Source of the DNA: Rapana venosa
Lineage: Eukaryota; Mollusca; Gastropoda; Neogastropoda; Muricidae
Length of the DNA: 64,000 bases
Assembly: GCA_028751875.1 (NCBI GenBank)
Contig: CM054159.1
Span: 15,296,632-15,360,631, forward strand
Direction of reading: 5' to 3'
A program made the translations under genes and the position numbers. Below the pieces are notes generated by a model, which made no database searches, was not told the DNA's origin, and saw only the letters and a program-made list of their open reading frames with translations. Below, piece after piece: positions 36,743 to 47,786 of this stretch (position 1 is the first letter of the stretch; each line of letters opens with the position of its first letter).

Positions 36743-37210
36743 GTCGTTGTTTTTTTATTCATGCCATCTTGTTGTTCCTAGTGTCATAAATGTGAAATGT
36801 CTCTTCACAATCCCCGTTCTGTACGTCCATTCTCTTTACCCCTGTTCTGGCCTGGCCCAGTATCTACAATGAAAAAGCAGCCACGTTTTGTTTCTTCCCC
36901 CCAACAAGCCACATATTATACTATCAGCAGTACGATCTCTTCTTAATACCATCAGTCACTCTCTCCATTAGCATCACACGGCGGTACTATTAACCGATTC
37001 TACCCCTTAATAGTGTTAGAGACTAACTTACGTCATGCGGATGTGTGTGCATGGTGTCGTGATTTCTTAGAGGGCACCTTTGACAGGATACCTCTGACTT
37101 CAGCCCTCTAGGTTTCTGTCAGGGTTACCCCCCCCCCCCCCCTTACCTATCTCCTGTTACCCTGGGAGCCAAGGGGGCAGAGCTTTTACCGCGGCTCTTG
37201 ATCACGTGAT
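36743..37210. other. Intergenic, no gene seen
   Basis: Unique-looking DNA of normal texture with a C-run at 37,129-37,142. Confidence 0.45.
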
Positions 37211-37524
37211 GTGATGTGCCTGTCACAGGTCACATGGGGAATTTCATGGAAACAACATACCCACGTGTTGTCCCGCCCTGTCCTGATAGGAACATCGCTT
37301 CCGCAGCTGACCTCCCTATCCGCCACCCGGAAATCCACCCTATCCGCCACCCGGAAATCCACCCGGTTAAGGATGGTCGCCTCGCCAGGAGGTGCACGCT
37401 ATTCAGCCACCCGAGGAAGAGTGTGTGGCTGAGGGAGATAACCCTGCACACCAAGCTGTACGGCCCACGAGAGGAGCTGGAAAAGACATGCCGTTATTTC
37501 TCCCCAAACACATCTGATGATTAA
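37211..37524 (+). CDS. Unrecognised open frame, possible exon (tentative)
   Basis: A 102-codon frame (37,216-37,524) lies in a patch richer in GC and CpG than its surroundings. It includes a perfect 24-bp tandem duplication at about 37,317-37,364 ('PIRHPEIH' twice) and ends '…YFSPNTSDD'. I do not recognise the protein and see no domain, signal peptide or membrane segment. No convincing splice sites define it as an exon. The internal duplication keeps all frames open, which weakens the case. It may be an untranslated or random open stretch. Confidence 0.2.
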
Positions 37525-37737
37525 CAACAAACGAGAGAAGAAGAGAAGAAAACCTCAGTGTAGACTTGATCCCCCTCCTTATTACTGTAGATCGCGATGT
37601 TTATGTTTCTAGTCATTGGCTGTTCGCCCTCACTGGAGTGTACTGAGTGAAGGACTTGAGGCCCGGTCCTTTGGAAAGGAAGGCGGGACTGAGGGAGAGG
37701 GGAGTCAGTTTAATGCTGCACAGCCATAACATGGGAA

Positions 37738-38043
37738 GTGTGGGTAACTATGTCTAAGGCTGTGTCTATCTCTGTCAGAGGGCTAGGACTGTCACGCTGT
37801 GTTCTTGTTCATCTTGTCCCCACAGTAGCTGCTGTGTTGATACCAGGCGTAAGCCTTATTTCCTTCACTGGCTTTGGTTCTGTTTCTTTCTCTATTTCTT
37901 TGGTTTTCAATGGCATGGCTATTTACGGAAGGTCACAAATTATGACGCTGGAGTTCATTTCTCTTCGGAGAACGAGGTGCATTCTGGGTATATTCGTGGC
38001 ATGCATCGCACTGACCACAGCTGACGTGCAGTGTGTACAATGA
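37738..38043 (+). other. Open frame with two hydrophobic segments, function unknown
   Basis: A 101-codon frame with hydrophobic stretches near residues 20-60 and 85-95. It ends where a LINE fragment begins (about 38,030), so it is probably chance or a transposon-flank frame. No family is recognised. Confidence 0.15.
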
Positions 38044-38630
38044 ATTCCAAGACTATCATCACCATAGGCAACAAGAAAATTGACACCGTTCAAAGCTTTG
38101 AATATCTGAGAGCTATAGTGTTGGATGAAGGATCAAAGCCCAAAGTACTCTCCAGGATAGCCCAGACCACAGCTGCAATGACCACACTGAAAGTCCTCTG
38201 GAGCATAGAGAACATCGCCATCAGTTTCAAGAATCACACTGATGTGTCTTTGATCATGTCCATATTTTTGTATGCATGTGAAACGTGGACCATAACAGTA
38301 GACATTGAAAGAAAGATACCCGCAATGGAAGTAAGGTGCTTCCTGCACATTCCTGACATCTCATGCAGAGATCACATAACCAACAAATAAGTGAAGACCA
38401 GACCTGAAAACGTCACGAGGCTTTATGACAAGCTGCTGACTTCAGTGAAGGACGCAAACTAAAGTGGTGCGGGTATGTTACACGAACATCTGGACTGCCC
38501 AAGACTGTCCTACAGGGAACAGTACAAGGATGGAGATGAAGAGGTTGATAGAGGAAATGATGGGAAAGCCACATCAGAAAGTGGACCTTCCTTGAGTGGA
38601 GCAACATGTTACCACTGAATAGCAAACCAT
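38031..38630 (+). pseudogene. RTE-like LINE, C-terminal RT fragment
   Basis: The frame at 38,031-38,390 reads 'VQSFEYLRAIVLDEGSKPKV', 'AQTTAAM', 'SIFLYACETWT', 'CRDHITN'. These are landmarks of the region after the RT catalytic core in endonuclease/RT LINEs of invertebrates. After a stop, the next frame continues with 'SGLPKTVLQGTVQGWR' and 'SHIRKWTFLEW' to about 38,620, the usual C-terminus. Everything upstream, including endonuclease and catalytic RT, is missing. This is a typical 5'-truncated insertion, since broken by stops. Confidence 0.85.
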
Positions 38631-38634
38631 ACTT

Positions 38635-38652
38635 CTTCTTCTTCTTCTTCTT
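38635..38652. repeat. (TTC)n short tract between two LINE 3' ends
   Basis: Six TTC units exactly between the plus-strand LINE tail and the minus-strand LINE tail. Probably part of one element's tail. Confidence 0.6.
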
Positions 38653-38654
38653 AG

Positions 38655-39395
38655 TCCTTATAGTTCCTAGCGGAGCATATGGCCTCAACAGCATCCCTCC
38701 ACCTTCTCCTGTCTCTGGCAAGGGTCTTGGCCTCTTCCCATGTCAGGCTGGAGTCTCTCAGCTCACTATGCAGGCTTCTCCTCCAGCTCTGTTTGGGGCG
38801 CCCTCTCTTCCTTTTCCCCTGCGGGTTCCCCTCGAGCGTTTATCTGGTGATGTTGCAAGGCTCCTTCCGTAGGGTGTGGCCGACCCAACGCCACTTTCGT
38901 CGCCTTACTTGGACATCCATAGGCTGTTGGTTCGCCCTCATCCACAGGTCGGTACTTGGCACTCTGTCGAACCATCTGAGATGAAGGATCTGTCGGAGAC
39001 ATCCGTTGATGAAGGTCTGGATCTTGGAGGAGCTGGTGTTGATGACCCGTAGAAAAGCTTGGTGGTTGTGGATATCGCATTTGTTCTCCATACAGGTTTC
39101 AAGATGGCAAATGCTTGGCGTGCTTTCTTTATTCTTGCCTTGATGTCTTCGTCTGTGCTTCCTGTCTGGCTGATCTTACTGCCCAGGTACACACATTCAC
39201 TGACATCCTCTACTGCTTTCCCAGAGATGGTGACAGGAGCCTCTTGCTGGTTGTTGGTACGCAGTAGCTTGGTCTTCTCTTGACTGATCCTGAGGCCAAC
39301 ACGTCTAGCTGTGGTATCTAGGGCAGTGACTTTGTCTTGGATGTGCTGCAGGCGGTGGGATAGCAGAGCCATACAGATAAGGATTATGTTCAAAG
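38655..39395 (-). pseudogene. RTE-like LINE of another lineage, C-terminal RT fragment, minus strand
   Basis: The frame 38,938-39,393 reads 'LLSHRLQHIQDKVTALDTTA', 'KTKLLRTNNQQEAP', 'VYLGSKISQTGSTDEDIKAR', 'LKPVWRT'. A shifted frame (38,840-39,091) continues with 'FINGCLRQILHLRWFDRVPS' and 'RRRKWRWVGHTLRK'. A third reaches 'KRKRGRPKQSWRR' near 38,795-38,835. The order is that of the C-terminal half of endonuclease/RT proteins, starting just after the catalytic box. At least two frameshifts break it, but it is less decayed than the plus-strand fragment beside it. Confidence 0.88.
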
Positions 39396-39480
39396 TCTGA
39401 ATGTGGCTACCTTCATGGTGAGCAAACCATTACATAATCCCAAAATCTGACCATTGGTGAACCTTGGAGCTCTATTAGAG
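39395..39480 (+). repeat. Fragment matching the 3' part of the family-3 SINE
   Basis: 'ggctaccttcatggtgag', then 'ccattggtgaaccttggagc', parallels 8,418-8,485. Short and diverged. Confidence 0.5.
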
Positions 39481-39679
39481 CAGCATGGAAAAATATGCAT
39501 AAACAAAGTGTATTTCGACCACTGAAAAACCAGCGATTTTAAAGAGAAGCAAAAGAGATAACATGTAGAAAAATAGAGGGAAATAAAAGATGATACTTAC
39601 ATTCTATAAAAGAAAGGGAAACAGAAGGAATCAAAGGCGATATCCATTAAAGCAGACATATATATTAGATGCTGACGAG

Positions 39680-39905
39680 AGGGGAGGATGGTGGGGGAGG
39701 GAGGGGTGGAGGAGGGGAGACTATCAGGAGCGAAAGAAACACACAGAGACAATAGGTGTGGAAGGTCATAGAGTGGAGGGTGTGAGAGGCCGGATAAGAA
39801 CGAAGGATGAGGAATGAGGAGGGAAGGGTGTAGAGCAGGGAAGGGGGGGGGGAGGGATGAGGAGGGAAGGTGAGGAAGTGAGGAGGGGGCAGTGTATGGG
39901 CTAAG
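39680..39905. repeat. Purine-rich (GGA/GGGA)n tract
   Basis: Irregular GA/GGA-rich sequence. The Pro/Ser/Leu frames on the minus strand are artefacts. Confidence 0.8.
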
Positions 39906-40039
39906 CACACACAGGGGAGGAACACGGAGTCATAAATCTTCATTTGTGTCAACTGTTTTAAGGACAGCGAGGAGGCAAGACCCCAAGACGTTAGCGGAGA
40001 GATAAAAGGAAAAAGGCGGAAGAAATATGAGAAGAGCAA

Positions 40040-40165
40040 AAAGGGAAAGAGAGAGAGGGAGGAGCAAGGAAAAGAGAGAGAGAAAAGAGAGAGAGAGAGA
40101 GAGAGAGACAGGGGACAGAGCAGAGAGACAGAAACACAGAGACAGAGACAGAGACAGACAGACGC
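40040..40165. repeat. (GA)n / (GACA)n microsatellite
   Basis: GA array passing into GACA units near 40,125-40,160. Confidence 0.93.
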
Positions 40166-40289
40166 AACGTAGATGGTTGATTCAAATAGGCCTTAGCCCC
40201 TTATGAAGGCGATTGTGAACAATAATTATACATAACATAAATACAGTAAAAAGTCGTTTGATCAGGAAGTTGTAAGTTACTTCAGAAGT

Positions 40290-40499
40290 GACTATTTCAG
40301 GAGAGAGAGAGATCCAGAGACAGACAGACAGAAAGACAGACCGACCAGCAGATAGAGACATACACACAGAAAGAAACAAAGACTCACAGAGCAAAAAACA
40401 GAGAGAAGTATACAACAGAAACACAGAGGGAAAACAGGGAGGAGAGAGAGAGAGAGGAGGAGAGAGAGAGAGAAGAGAGAGAGAGAGGGGAGAGAGAGA

Positions 40500-40530
<31 letters not shown>

Positions 40531-40535
40531 TAGAT
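40290..40535. repeat. Imperfect (GA)n / (GACA)n microsatellite
   Basis: Second GA-type array, interrupted, about 240 bp. Confidence 0.9.
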
Positions 40536-40539
40536 ATTG

Positions 40540-40925
40540 AACAGGACAGAGACCCGAGATTTAGAGAGCATGAAACAGAGAATCATTGGTAACATCCCCT
40601 CGTAATACAAATTATATTAAAATAGTTTGATTATGGTAGAGATGCCTTGCCAACAGCACATCCCCACTATCTCAGTCAATATGGCATAAGGACAGTCAGC
40701 GTTGGAGTTATTCTCCAAAGGCCAATAACCCCCCAGGGCTGCAGCACATAAGGACTGTGCAAGTCAAGCCTCCTAGTCAGAGAGTCATAATCAATCATTA
40801 AAGACACGTTGTAAAGTGGAATTCCATGGGTGGGAAAGTCACTGGTCATACAGCCTCTCACGTTGCTGTTTCTCACAGTATCAATGGTTTATTCGAGAGC
40901 TGTGATAACGCCCAGGCAATAAAAT
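40540..40925. other. Unique intergenic DNA, no gene seen
   Basis: Normal-texture sequence without recognisable coding or repeat content. Confidence 0.5.
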
Positions 40926-41017
40926 TCTCTCTCTCTCTCTCTACACATTACACATTTATACCACACAACACCCCACACACCACACACAAACACACACATT
41001 AAATATATATATATATA

Positions 41018-41053
<36 letters not shown>

Positions 41054-41054
41054 A

Positions 41055-41085
<31 letters not shown>

Positions 41086-41120
41086 TATTATATAATATAT
41101 AATAAAAGAGAGAGAGGGAG
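40926..41120. repeat. (CT)n, (CA)n and (AT)n microsatellites
   Basis: A short CT tract, CA-rich DNA, then about 100 bp of AT repeat (41,002-41,103) with small breaks. Confidence 0.93.
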
Positions 41121-42040
41121 AGGTTTTTGGGCGCGTGTGTGTGGCGCACATTTTAGTTTTCCAAAATTATTTAAATTTCCACCTGCCTTTTTGAAAAGGA
41201 TAAAAAATAGCCCATGCATGAAACAGCAGCAAAACAAAACTTCATCGAATACTAATCTTTCTTTGAATGGGTTTCCCCTTCTCTGATTTATAATGTGTTT
41301 TCTATGTTGGTGCTTTGGTTGTTTGCTCAGTTACCTCACTAACCTGTTTTATTTTTAATTCAGGTCAAGTTTATTCTGTTTTTTTTTGCTGCCATTTTTT
41401 TTAAAAAAAAACACAAACCTGGAAGCTTTTACATCACACAAGTACTCACACCCTTTTATTTTGGGAAACTCAAACTGTTGCCCAATCTTTAAAATTTAAA
41501 GTACGAAGAAGGGGACTCCGAATCAATATTCATCAATTTTGGGAGACTACTGACCGAAAAAAAAGCCAATGGAGATACAATTTAGGGGAAAAAGCAAGGA
41601 AAGGGAGGTGTGACCCATCAAGTGTGGTCACACGCATTTCCACTTTCTGGATCCTTGCAGCAATGTCGTGGTTTGCTCTGTTTTGTTACATGAAACCTTT
41701 AAGATCAAGTCTAGTACATCTTTGGGGAAAGGGACAGGGTTTCCACAAAAAATGGGTTCAAGGCTGGGTACGGTTAAGGTGTTTTTGGTAGGGTAAAATG
41801 TAGGTACGGCTAATGGGAAAAAAAAAGTGGAATCGTTTCAGGGCAGTGGGAGGAGTGGGGAAGGTGGAATGAGGGAAAGAAATAGGGTGTTGGACTGTTA
41901 ATGAGGAGGGGTGTCTGGCTTGATTTAGTTGCCTCTGTTTCTGCCTTGTTTTTCCCACCATGCATGTTATAGTATGTGTGCATGTAGTTTGCAGTTAAAT
42001 CATGTATGTATGTATTGACAAAAATAAATATTATATAATA
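41121..42040. other. Intergenic, no gene seen
   Basis: AT-rich DNA with homopolymer runs. No recognisable feature. Confidence 0.5.
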
Positions 42041-42044
42041 TATA

Positions 42045-43045
42045 TATAAATATCTCTCTCTCTCCTCCTCTTTATATGATAGATAGATAGATAGATAGAA
42101 GATAGGTAGATAGATATAGATGATAGATAATAATATAGACATATATGTAGGTGTGTATGTGGAGTTGGATTAGTATGCATTCATGTTTTTTTGTGTGGTG
42201 TAGTTTGTATTTTTTATGTGCGTACTATGTATGTAGTATTATTAGTTGTATGTATTAGTTGTATGTAGTATGCATGCCTGCATGATGTATGTACGTACGT
42301 TTCATATTATTATGAGTAGTTGTATGTATGTTGTATGTATTATTATGTTGTATGTATTAGTATTATGCATTTATTTGTATAATTATGCGTTGTATTATGT
42401 ATTTTTTTATGTATGATGTATGTATGTATGTGTTATGTATGTTATGTATGTAGCATGTAGTATTTTGATGTATGAAAGTATGTATGTATGTATGTAGTAT
42501 TTTGTAGAAGTATATATGTATAATGTTGTATGTAGTATGTAGGGATGTATGTATGTATGTTGTTTTATGTATGTATGTAGTTGTATGTATGTATAAATGT
42601 ATTAGATGTATGTATGTATGATGTAGAATGTTATTGTTGTATTATGTATGTATGTTTTATTTTGTATGTGTATTTTAATTATTATGATGTATGTAATGTA
42701 GTATGTATTTTTTAGTTTTTGTATGTTGTTGTATGTATGTATGATGTATGTATCATGTAGTATGTATGTAGATGTTGTTGTATGTATGTATAGTATGTGT
42801 GTTGTATTATTATTTATGTATGTAGTATGTAGAATGTATGAGTATGTATGTATGTAGTATGTATGTATGTATGTAGTAAGTATTATGTATGTTGGTTTTT
42901 GTGTGTATGTATGTTATTTATGTATGTAGTATTTTGTATGTAGTAGTATGATTTTGTATTATGTGTGTGTGTGATGATGTTTTGATATGTATGAGTAGAT
43001 GTATGTTTGTATGTATGTATGTTGTATGTATGTATGTATGTAGCG
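42045..43045. repeat. Long (ATGT)n tract with (TAGA)n start
   Basis: A TAGA patch (42,078-42,135) leads into about 890 bp of degenerate ATGT/TGTATG repeat with many one-base losses, as expected if long-read consensus collapsed units. Confidence 0.92.
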
Positions 43046-43215
43046 CAAAAACCCGCCAGTGCGAAACGTTCACAGTCCCTTTTGTAATGTATGCGTGGGT
43101 ATTTTCGAATACCTTTTCTAGGTACCTTAGAAATAAATATAAGTAAGGAAAATTGTGGTGTGTGTATGCGTGGGCGCGCGCATATTGTCTGTATGTTTTG
43201 TTGGTGTGTGTTGTG

Positions 43216-43217
<2 letters not shown>

Positions 43218-43252
<35 letters not shown>

Positions 43253-43290
43253 AGAGACAGGACAGAGAGAAGAAAAGCAAGGACAGAAGA
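43218..43290. repeat. (GA)n microsatellite
   Basis: GA array of about 30 bp with irregular purine-rich continuation. Confidence 0.92.
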
Positions 43291-43784
43291 GAGATATTGC
43301 ATTCCCGTGGATTGGCAGTTTTTCCCAACCATGCATCCCCCCAACTGAAATGTTGAAACGACCAGCCAAAGACAACGGGTGTCTTTTGTGTTTACTTTGT
43401 GAAAAAGGTGGTTCTTAAGTTTCTTTTATTAGTACAGGAAAAGCAACAGAAAAACAAGAACAAAAAAAATCAAGTTTAAAAACAACAACGTAGTGTTCAT
43501 TGCAAAGGAAGCACAGTTTTCACCAAAGAGTACTCATAAATTTTTCAGTGAATGTGTACAGCTACTTGGTGTTTTCAAGGGAAAAGGGGGAGCGTAAAGA
43601 GCAGAAAAACCCATTAATCTGCCCCCAAAACTCTTTAGGGTTCTAGGAATGGGTCTCTACAATTTTCATCAATTCACACGTTAAACACTCCGACGCACAC
43701 TTAAATTCCCCACGATTCCCAGACAACACAACGACAGTCTGAAGCGGAAACGCGGGCGTCACTTAAGCACGCAACTCGGTTCAA
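43291..43784. other. Intergenic, no gene seen
   Basis: Unique-looking sequence. Nothing recognised. Confidence 0.5.
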
Positions 43785-44005
43785 CAGCAAATTAATTTCA
43801 GATGAAAAATCAGGTTTTGCTCATACAGCAGAATTAATTATCAGATGAAGGATCGGGGGTTGCCACACAGCAGAATTAATTGTCAGACTAAAGGGTCAGG
43901 TTTTTGTTCATACGCAGAATGAATCATCAGACTGAATAATCGGTTTTTCTCACTACAGCAGAAATTTAAATTTTCAACTGAAGGATCAGGTGTTTTTCAC
44001 AAGGG
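43785..44005. repeat. ~44-bp minisatellite, five units
   Basis: Units run from 'agcagaattaatt' through 'tcagatgaaggatcaggttt' to 'ttgctcatac'. Five diverged copies in tandem differ by small indels. Confidence 0.8.
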
Positions 44006-44089
44006 GTTGTGAGTCAAACCCTGATAATTCGTCGACAGCGTGAAAGGGGCTGAGCCCGAGATGTATGTTTAGGGAATTCAGAAAGGGGG

Positions 44090-44215
44090 AAACCATTGGA
44101 TTCCCAACCCCCATTTTTTACTTCCCAACCCGCCTTTTTTTCTTTCCCCAACCCGCCATTTGATTCCCCAACCAGCATTTGACTTTCCAACCCCCATTTG
44201 ACTCCCAACCAGTTT
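44090..44215. repeat. ~21-bp minisatellite, about six units
   Basis: Units of 'tcccaacccccatttgact' with variable T and C run lengths. Confidence 0.75.
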
Positions 44216-44565
44216 AAATGACTTACGCAATGAATGAATGAGCGAATACCACATTTTTGGGCAGCGATTTTCTTCCCGCGAGCCTTTGGGACCCCCCCAA
44301 AAGACGTCGCCACAAGAAAACGCCCCTGCATTTTCTTAAAATTTGGTTTGTAAGCTGTATTTTATTCCCATGACTTTTTTTTTGCAATCTGTGTTGTTGT
44401 TTTTTTTTGGCAGGGGACAACTTCTCGCTGCAGTGGGGTTTTTTTAATGCCTGAATGCATTTTCCCCCAGGGTACAGTTTAGTCTCATCCAAGATATCTT
44501 ACATAATTATACATTTGAGTTTTAAAAAATAAAAAAAAATAAAAGAATCTCCTCTCTCTCCTCCT

Positions 44566-45065
44566 NNNNNNNNNNNNNNNNNNNNNNNNNNNNNNNNNNN
44601 NNNNNNNNNNNNNNNNNNNNNNNNNNNNNNNNNNNNNNNNNNNNNNNNNNNNNNNNNNNNNNNNNNNNNNNNNNNNNNNNNNNNNNNNNNNNNNNNNNNN
44701 NNNNNNNNNNNNNNNNNNNNNNNNNNNNNNNNNNNNNNNNNNNNNNNNNNNNNNNNNNNNNNNNNNNNNNNNNNNNNNNNNNNNNNNNNNNNNNNNNNNN
44801 NNNNNNNNNNNNNNNNNNNNNNNNNNNNNNNNNNNNNNNNNNNNNNNNNNNNNNNNNNNNNNNNNNNNNNNNNNNNNNNNNNNNNNNNNNNNNNNNNNNN
44901 NNNNNNNNNNNNNNNNNNNNNNNNNNNNNNNNNNNNNNNNNNNNNNNNNNNNNNNNNNNNNNNNNNNNNNNNNNNNNNNNNNNNNNNNNNNNNNNNNNNN
45001 NNNNNNNNNNNNNNNNNNNNNNNNNNNNNNNNNNNNNNNNNNNNNNNNNNNNNNNNNNNNNNNNN
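44566..45065. other. Assembly gap, exactly 500 N
   Basis: A run of exactly 500 N is a placeholder of fixed size, as inserted by some scaffolders, so the true distance and even the adjacency of the two sides are unknown. Both edges show homopolymer-rich sequence, a sign of poor contig ends. Any frame spanning it is meaningless. Confidence 0.99.
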
Positions 45066-45109
45066 AGGGTTCCCCATTTTGAAAAGGGGGGTTTTTTTAA
45101 AAAAAAAAA

Positions 45110-46392
45110 AATTTCGGTCCAAAAAAACAATTTCTTTAGTCTTTTCCCTTCTATGTTGAGCTGAGCATCCATCACTACAAATAGATATATTTTTATGGGC
45201 TCATCATTTTCTTGCTCTTTCTCTATTTGTATAGTTATTCCTTCTGAGCCGTTTTCAATGCGTCTTCTGAACCATCCCAGCTTATCAATCATCTGTTGAT
45301 CTTAAGTCAACCCCAATGCATATTTAGATGTTAGTATTCATTAAGCCTAACATCATGTAGATGTAAAGAATTTGCTTGTAACACCAAGTAGTGGTATCAT
45401 TGTGTTGACCAGAACAAAGTATTTTCTTACCTCATCAAAGGTTTGATATGGTAAATAACCTGAGGCATAGACTTGATTTGGCTGTCCCTCTATAGTACAT
45501 GATAAATGTTTAATACCGGATTAATAAACCTCTCACTTAATCTGGAAAAGGGGCCTGGTTCTTCAAACAGCTTAATATTCCTTTTATGACTTGCGAGTGT
45601 TCAGATTATGTTCCCACAGTATCTGCTTTACTCTTCTTTAATGTACTAGGGTTAAGCACTCTTTCAAATAGATAGCAAGCCCTTGACTGAAAATTGCTGT
45701 GCAATCAAGCGTGCAAGCTCTGGGTGATTGACAACATCATACTCTAAAGATATACCAGATATTTTGTACTTTGCGTCAGCGTCACTGGATGTAATAACAC
45801 GAGCACTGTCATTAAAGGTCAGCTCATATGACAGTCTGTCTCTGAGTGCGCCCTGATAGTAAGGCATGTGAGAGCTGAGCAGTTCAAAGTCAAGAGGAAT
45901 ACAAAACCTGTTACCATAGGCTTTTGCTATGGCAGCATCTTTTTTCCTGTTTCCCTTATCAGCAGAACCTACTCTGTGTTTTATTCCCTCATCATCCTGT
46001 ATGCCTTGATAAATAAGATCATCTCTTTTTTCTTTTGTCATCCATAAATCAGTATAGATCAAGAATATGTCGGCATTGTTTAATGATAGCACTTCTCTGC
46101 CTTCTAGCTTGACACTAATCTTTTTTATAATAGCCCTACCTAAGTTTGCTACCACACTTCTGTTTGGATCATCTTCAGACTCTAGTTCAATCTGAAAAGC
46201 AAGCCTAGTTGTGCCTGGAACAATGACATCATCTTTTCCTAAATTAGGAAACCTAACAGTCAGAATCTGATTTTCATCAATAGTGGAGGGGTTGTTTGTA
46301 ATAACAATTGTCTGTCTGTTTCCTTTAAAGCCTAAGGGATCTTTTAAACGTCTGTATGGATCAAGGATTGCTCCAAATGTTTGTTGTGCCAT
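45110..46392 (-). pseudogene. Major-capsid-like protein of a Maverick/Polinton-like element, broken in its C-terminal half
   Basis: The first 242 codons (46,392 to 45,664) are open, beginning at an ATG after AT-rich DNA, with 'LDPYRRLKDP' early and 'YQGALRDRLSYELTF' late. I recognise this from memory as the N-terminal half of a capsid-like (jelly-roll) protein in virus-like elements of cnidarians and other invertebrates; its exact family should be confirmed. A TGA interrupts at about 45,664. Further parts of the same protein then appear in changing frames: near 45,460-45,510 (a 'QPNQVYASGY' segment) and 45,120-45,292 ('RRRIENGSEGITIQIEKE', ending '…MDAQLNI'). Total span is about 425 codons. 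The next gene diverges from it across about 45 bp. Breaks could be decay or assembly error; no repair is proposed. Confidence 0.62.
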
Positions 46393-46436
46393 CTTTTTTC
46401 TATAAGTAGCAAAATAAAAAAAACAATAATAGAATA
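46393..46436. promoter_or_regulatory. Short A-rich divergent intergenic region
   Basis: Only about 45 bp separate the start codons of the capsid-like gene (minus) and the next gene (plus). The region is A-rich and must hold any divergent promoter elements. No specific motif was identified. Confidence 0.3.
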
Positions 46437-47190
46437 ATGGAAGACTATGATATAGATATGGATGATGTGTTTACGCCAGCTGATGATATGGGTGAAGCGA
46501 CAGCCATCTGTAGCCACCCTTGCATTCATCCAGAAGAGAATTATTAGAAAAACAGGTTAAAGATTTTCACACAAGTTTGGGACAACCAACACCCGAAGTA
46601 CTAGACCATACTGACTATGTATGGACAAAAAAGACAATCTTAGCTGTAACTGACACAGGACAAAAGGTTTATTAACAAAAAAAAATAACCCCACCCAGTT
46701 TTTAGCAAAAATACACTCAAGCAGAGACTAATGTTGCTAGCAGAGAAAATTTAGTATTGGGTGATGCACTAACTACAACAGACTGCCTACGCAAGCTGTT
46801 GCACCAAAACTACAAAAGCTGAACAAAATACCAACAAACATTGAAAGTCACCACTTAAAGACCTAGCACAGTCGCAAACACAACAACTGAAACTATTCTA
46901 GAGTTGGAAACTAGCTTCACCAAGCAGAGAAGACACAGCACGAAAACAATAAATGATCAACCCCTACCCATGCGAGAAATAATGGGGCTCAATCAAGCAC
47001 TACAGAGTATTAAAGGCGAACTGATAAATAATTTAGCAAAGCTAGGTGATGTAGACTCACACATAGAACTAGAAAAGAAAAAGCTAGCAGAAGCAGACGA
47101 TGCAAACCCTTTACCAGGAATAAAAGAAAGAATCACACAGCTCTAAAAAATCTGCAAGATGAACCCCAAGCAAGTTAGAGGGCTTAAACA
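46437..47190 (+). pseudogene. Unrecognised gene divergent from the capsid-like gene, frameshifted
   Basis: Starts ATG at 46,437 with an acidic N-terminus ('MEDYDIDMDDVFTPADDMGE') and hits a stop after 37 codons. Protein-like sequence continues in other frames: 'TSLGQPTPEVLDHTDYVWTK' near 46,570-46,635, and the open stretch 46,904-47,146, which is charged and likely helical or coiled ('IELEKKKLAEADDANPL'). The head-to-head arrangement with the capsid-like gene suggests it belongs to the same element, perhaps a virion or scaffold protein, but I cannot name it. It ends before the direct repeat that begins at 47,245. Confidence 0.45.
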
Positions 47191-47244
47191 ATAACAACAA
47201 CAACTCAAAACCAGGTAGCAGAATAAAAAAACAATCACGATTCT

Positions 47245-47616
47245 TTATTGTGGTGTCATTCAAATGCTGCGGGCGAGGTGGGATGTGTCTTCCTACCCCT
47301 TTTCTTTACTCCCTCTTCAACTCTTTTTTTCTGTGGACCAGTATTGCATTTAAATTCCTTATTTTTATTAGTTGTACCATCAAAAATAAATTAGTATTTT
47401 TTTCAGTTTTTAGTAGTAGAGAGATAGGAAAAGGGAATTCAAGATTTGTTGACTAGTTTTAAAACTAAATCGCCCGCAAAGTTTTGAGTCCCGATGAGGC
47501 GCAGCAGAAACGGCCTCAACGTTGCAGAGAAGGAGGTTTGGTATACAAATTATCGGCAAAGGTGCTTGATTGCCCCTTTTTTGCTATCTCTTGGATCTGA
47601 AACATCGATGCCAGCG
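47245..47616 (+). repeat. Direct repeat, copy 1 (16,384 bp before copy 2)
   Basis: Identical base for base to 63,629-64,000, with no mismatch or indel that I can find over 372 bp. The match begins abruptly: the sequence to its left differs. The true right end cannot be seen because copy 2 reaches the window end. It includes 'gctgcgggcgaggtgggatg' and 'gatgaggcgcagcagaaacg'. A 68-codon frame inside it has no recognisable domain. A diverged third version lies at about 62,195-62,402. Confidence 0.97.
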
Positions 47617-47786
47617 AAGCATTGCCTGTTGGCACCACCTTCTTCTGTTCTGTCTTAAAAAACACAAGAATTGTTCGAGAATATAATCTAGGAAGCAGGT
47701 AACAGGCACTAACAGAGATAATATTATCAGTTGGTAAAAGGACAGTTCTCCTATTTCCTACACCTTAGCCCTAACCTCAGCGTTTA

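Noticed and set aside
44499..45292. Long minus-strand frames of 207 and 256 codons crossing the gap
   Set aside because: They are open only because the 500 N bases contain no stops. Only the segment at 45,120-45,292 carries real capsid-like sequence.
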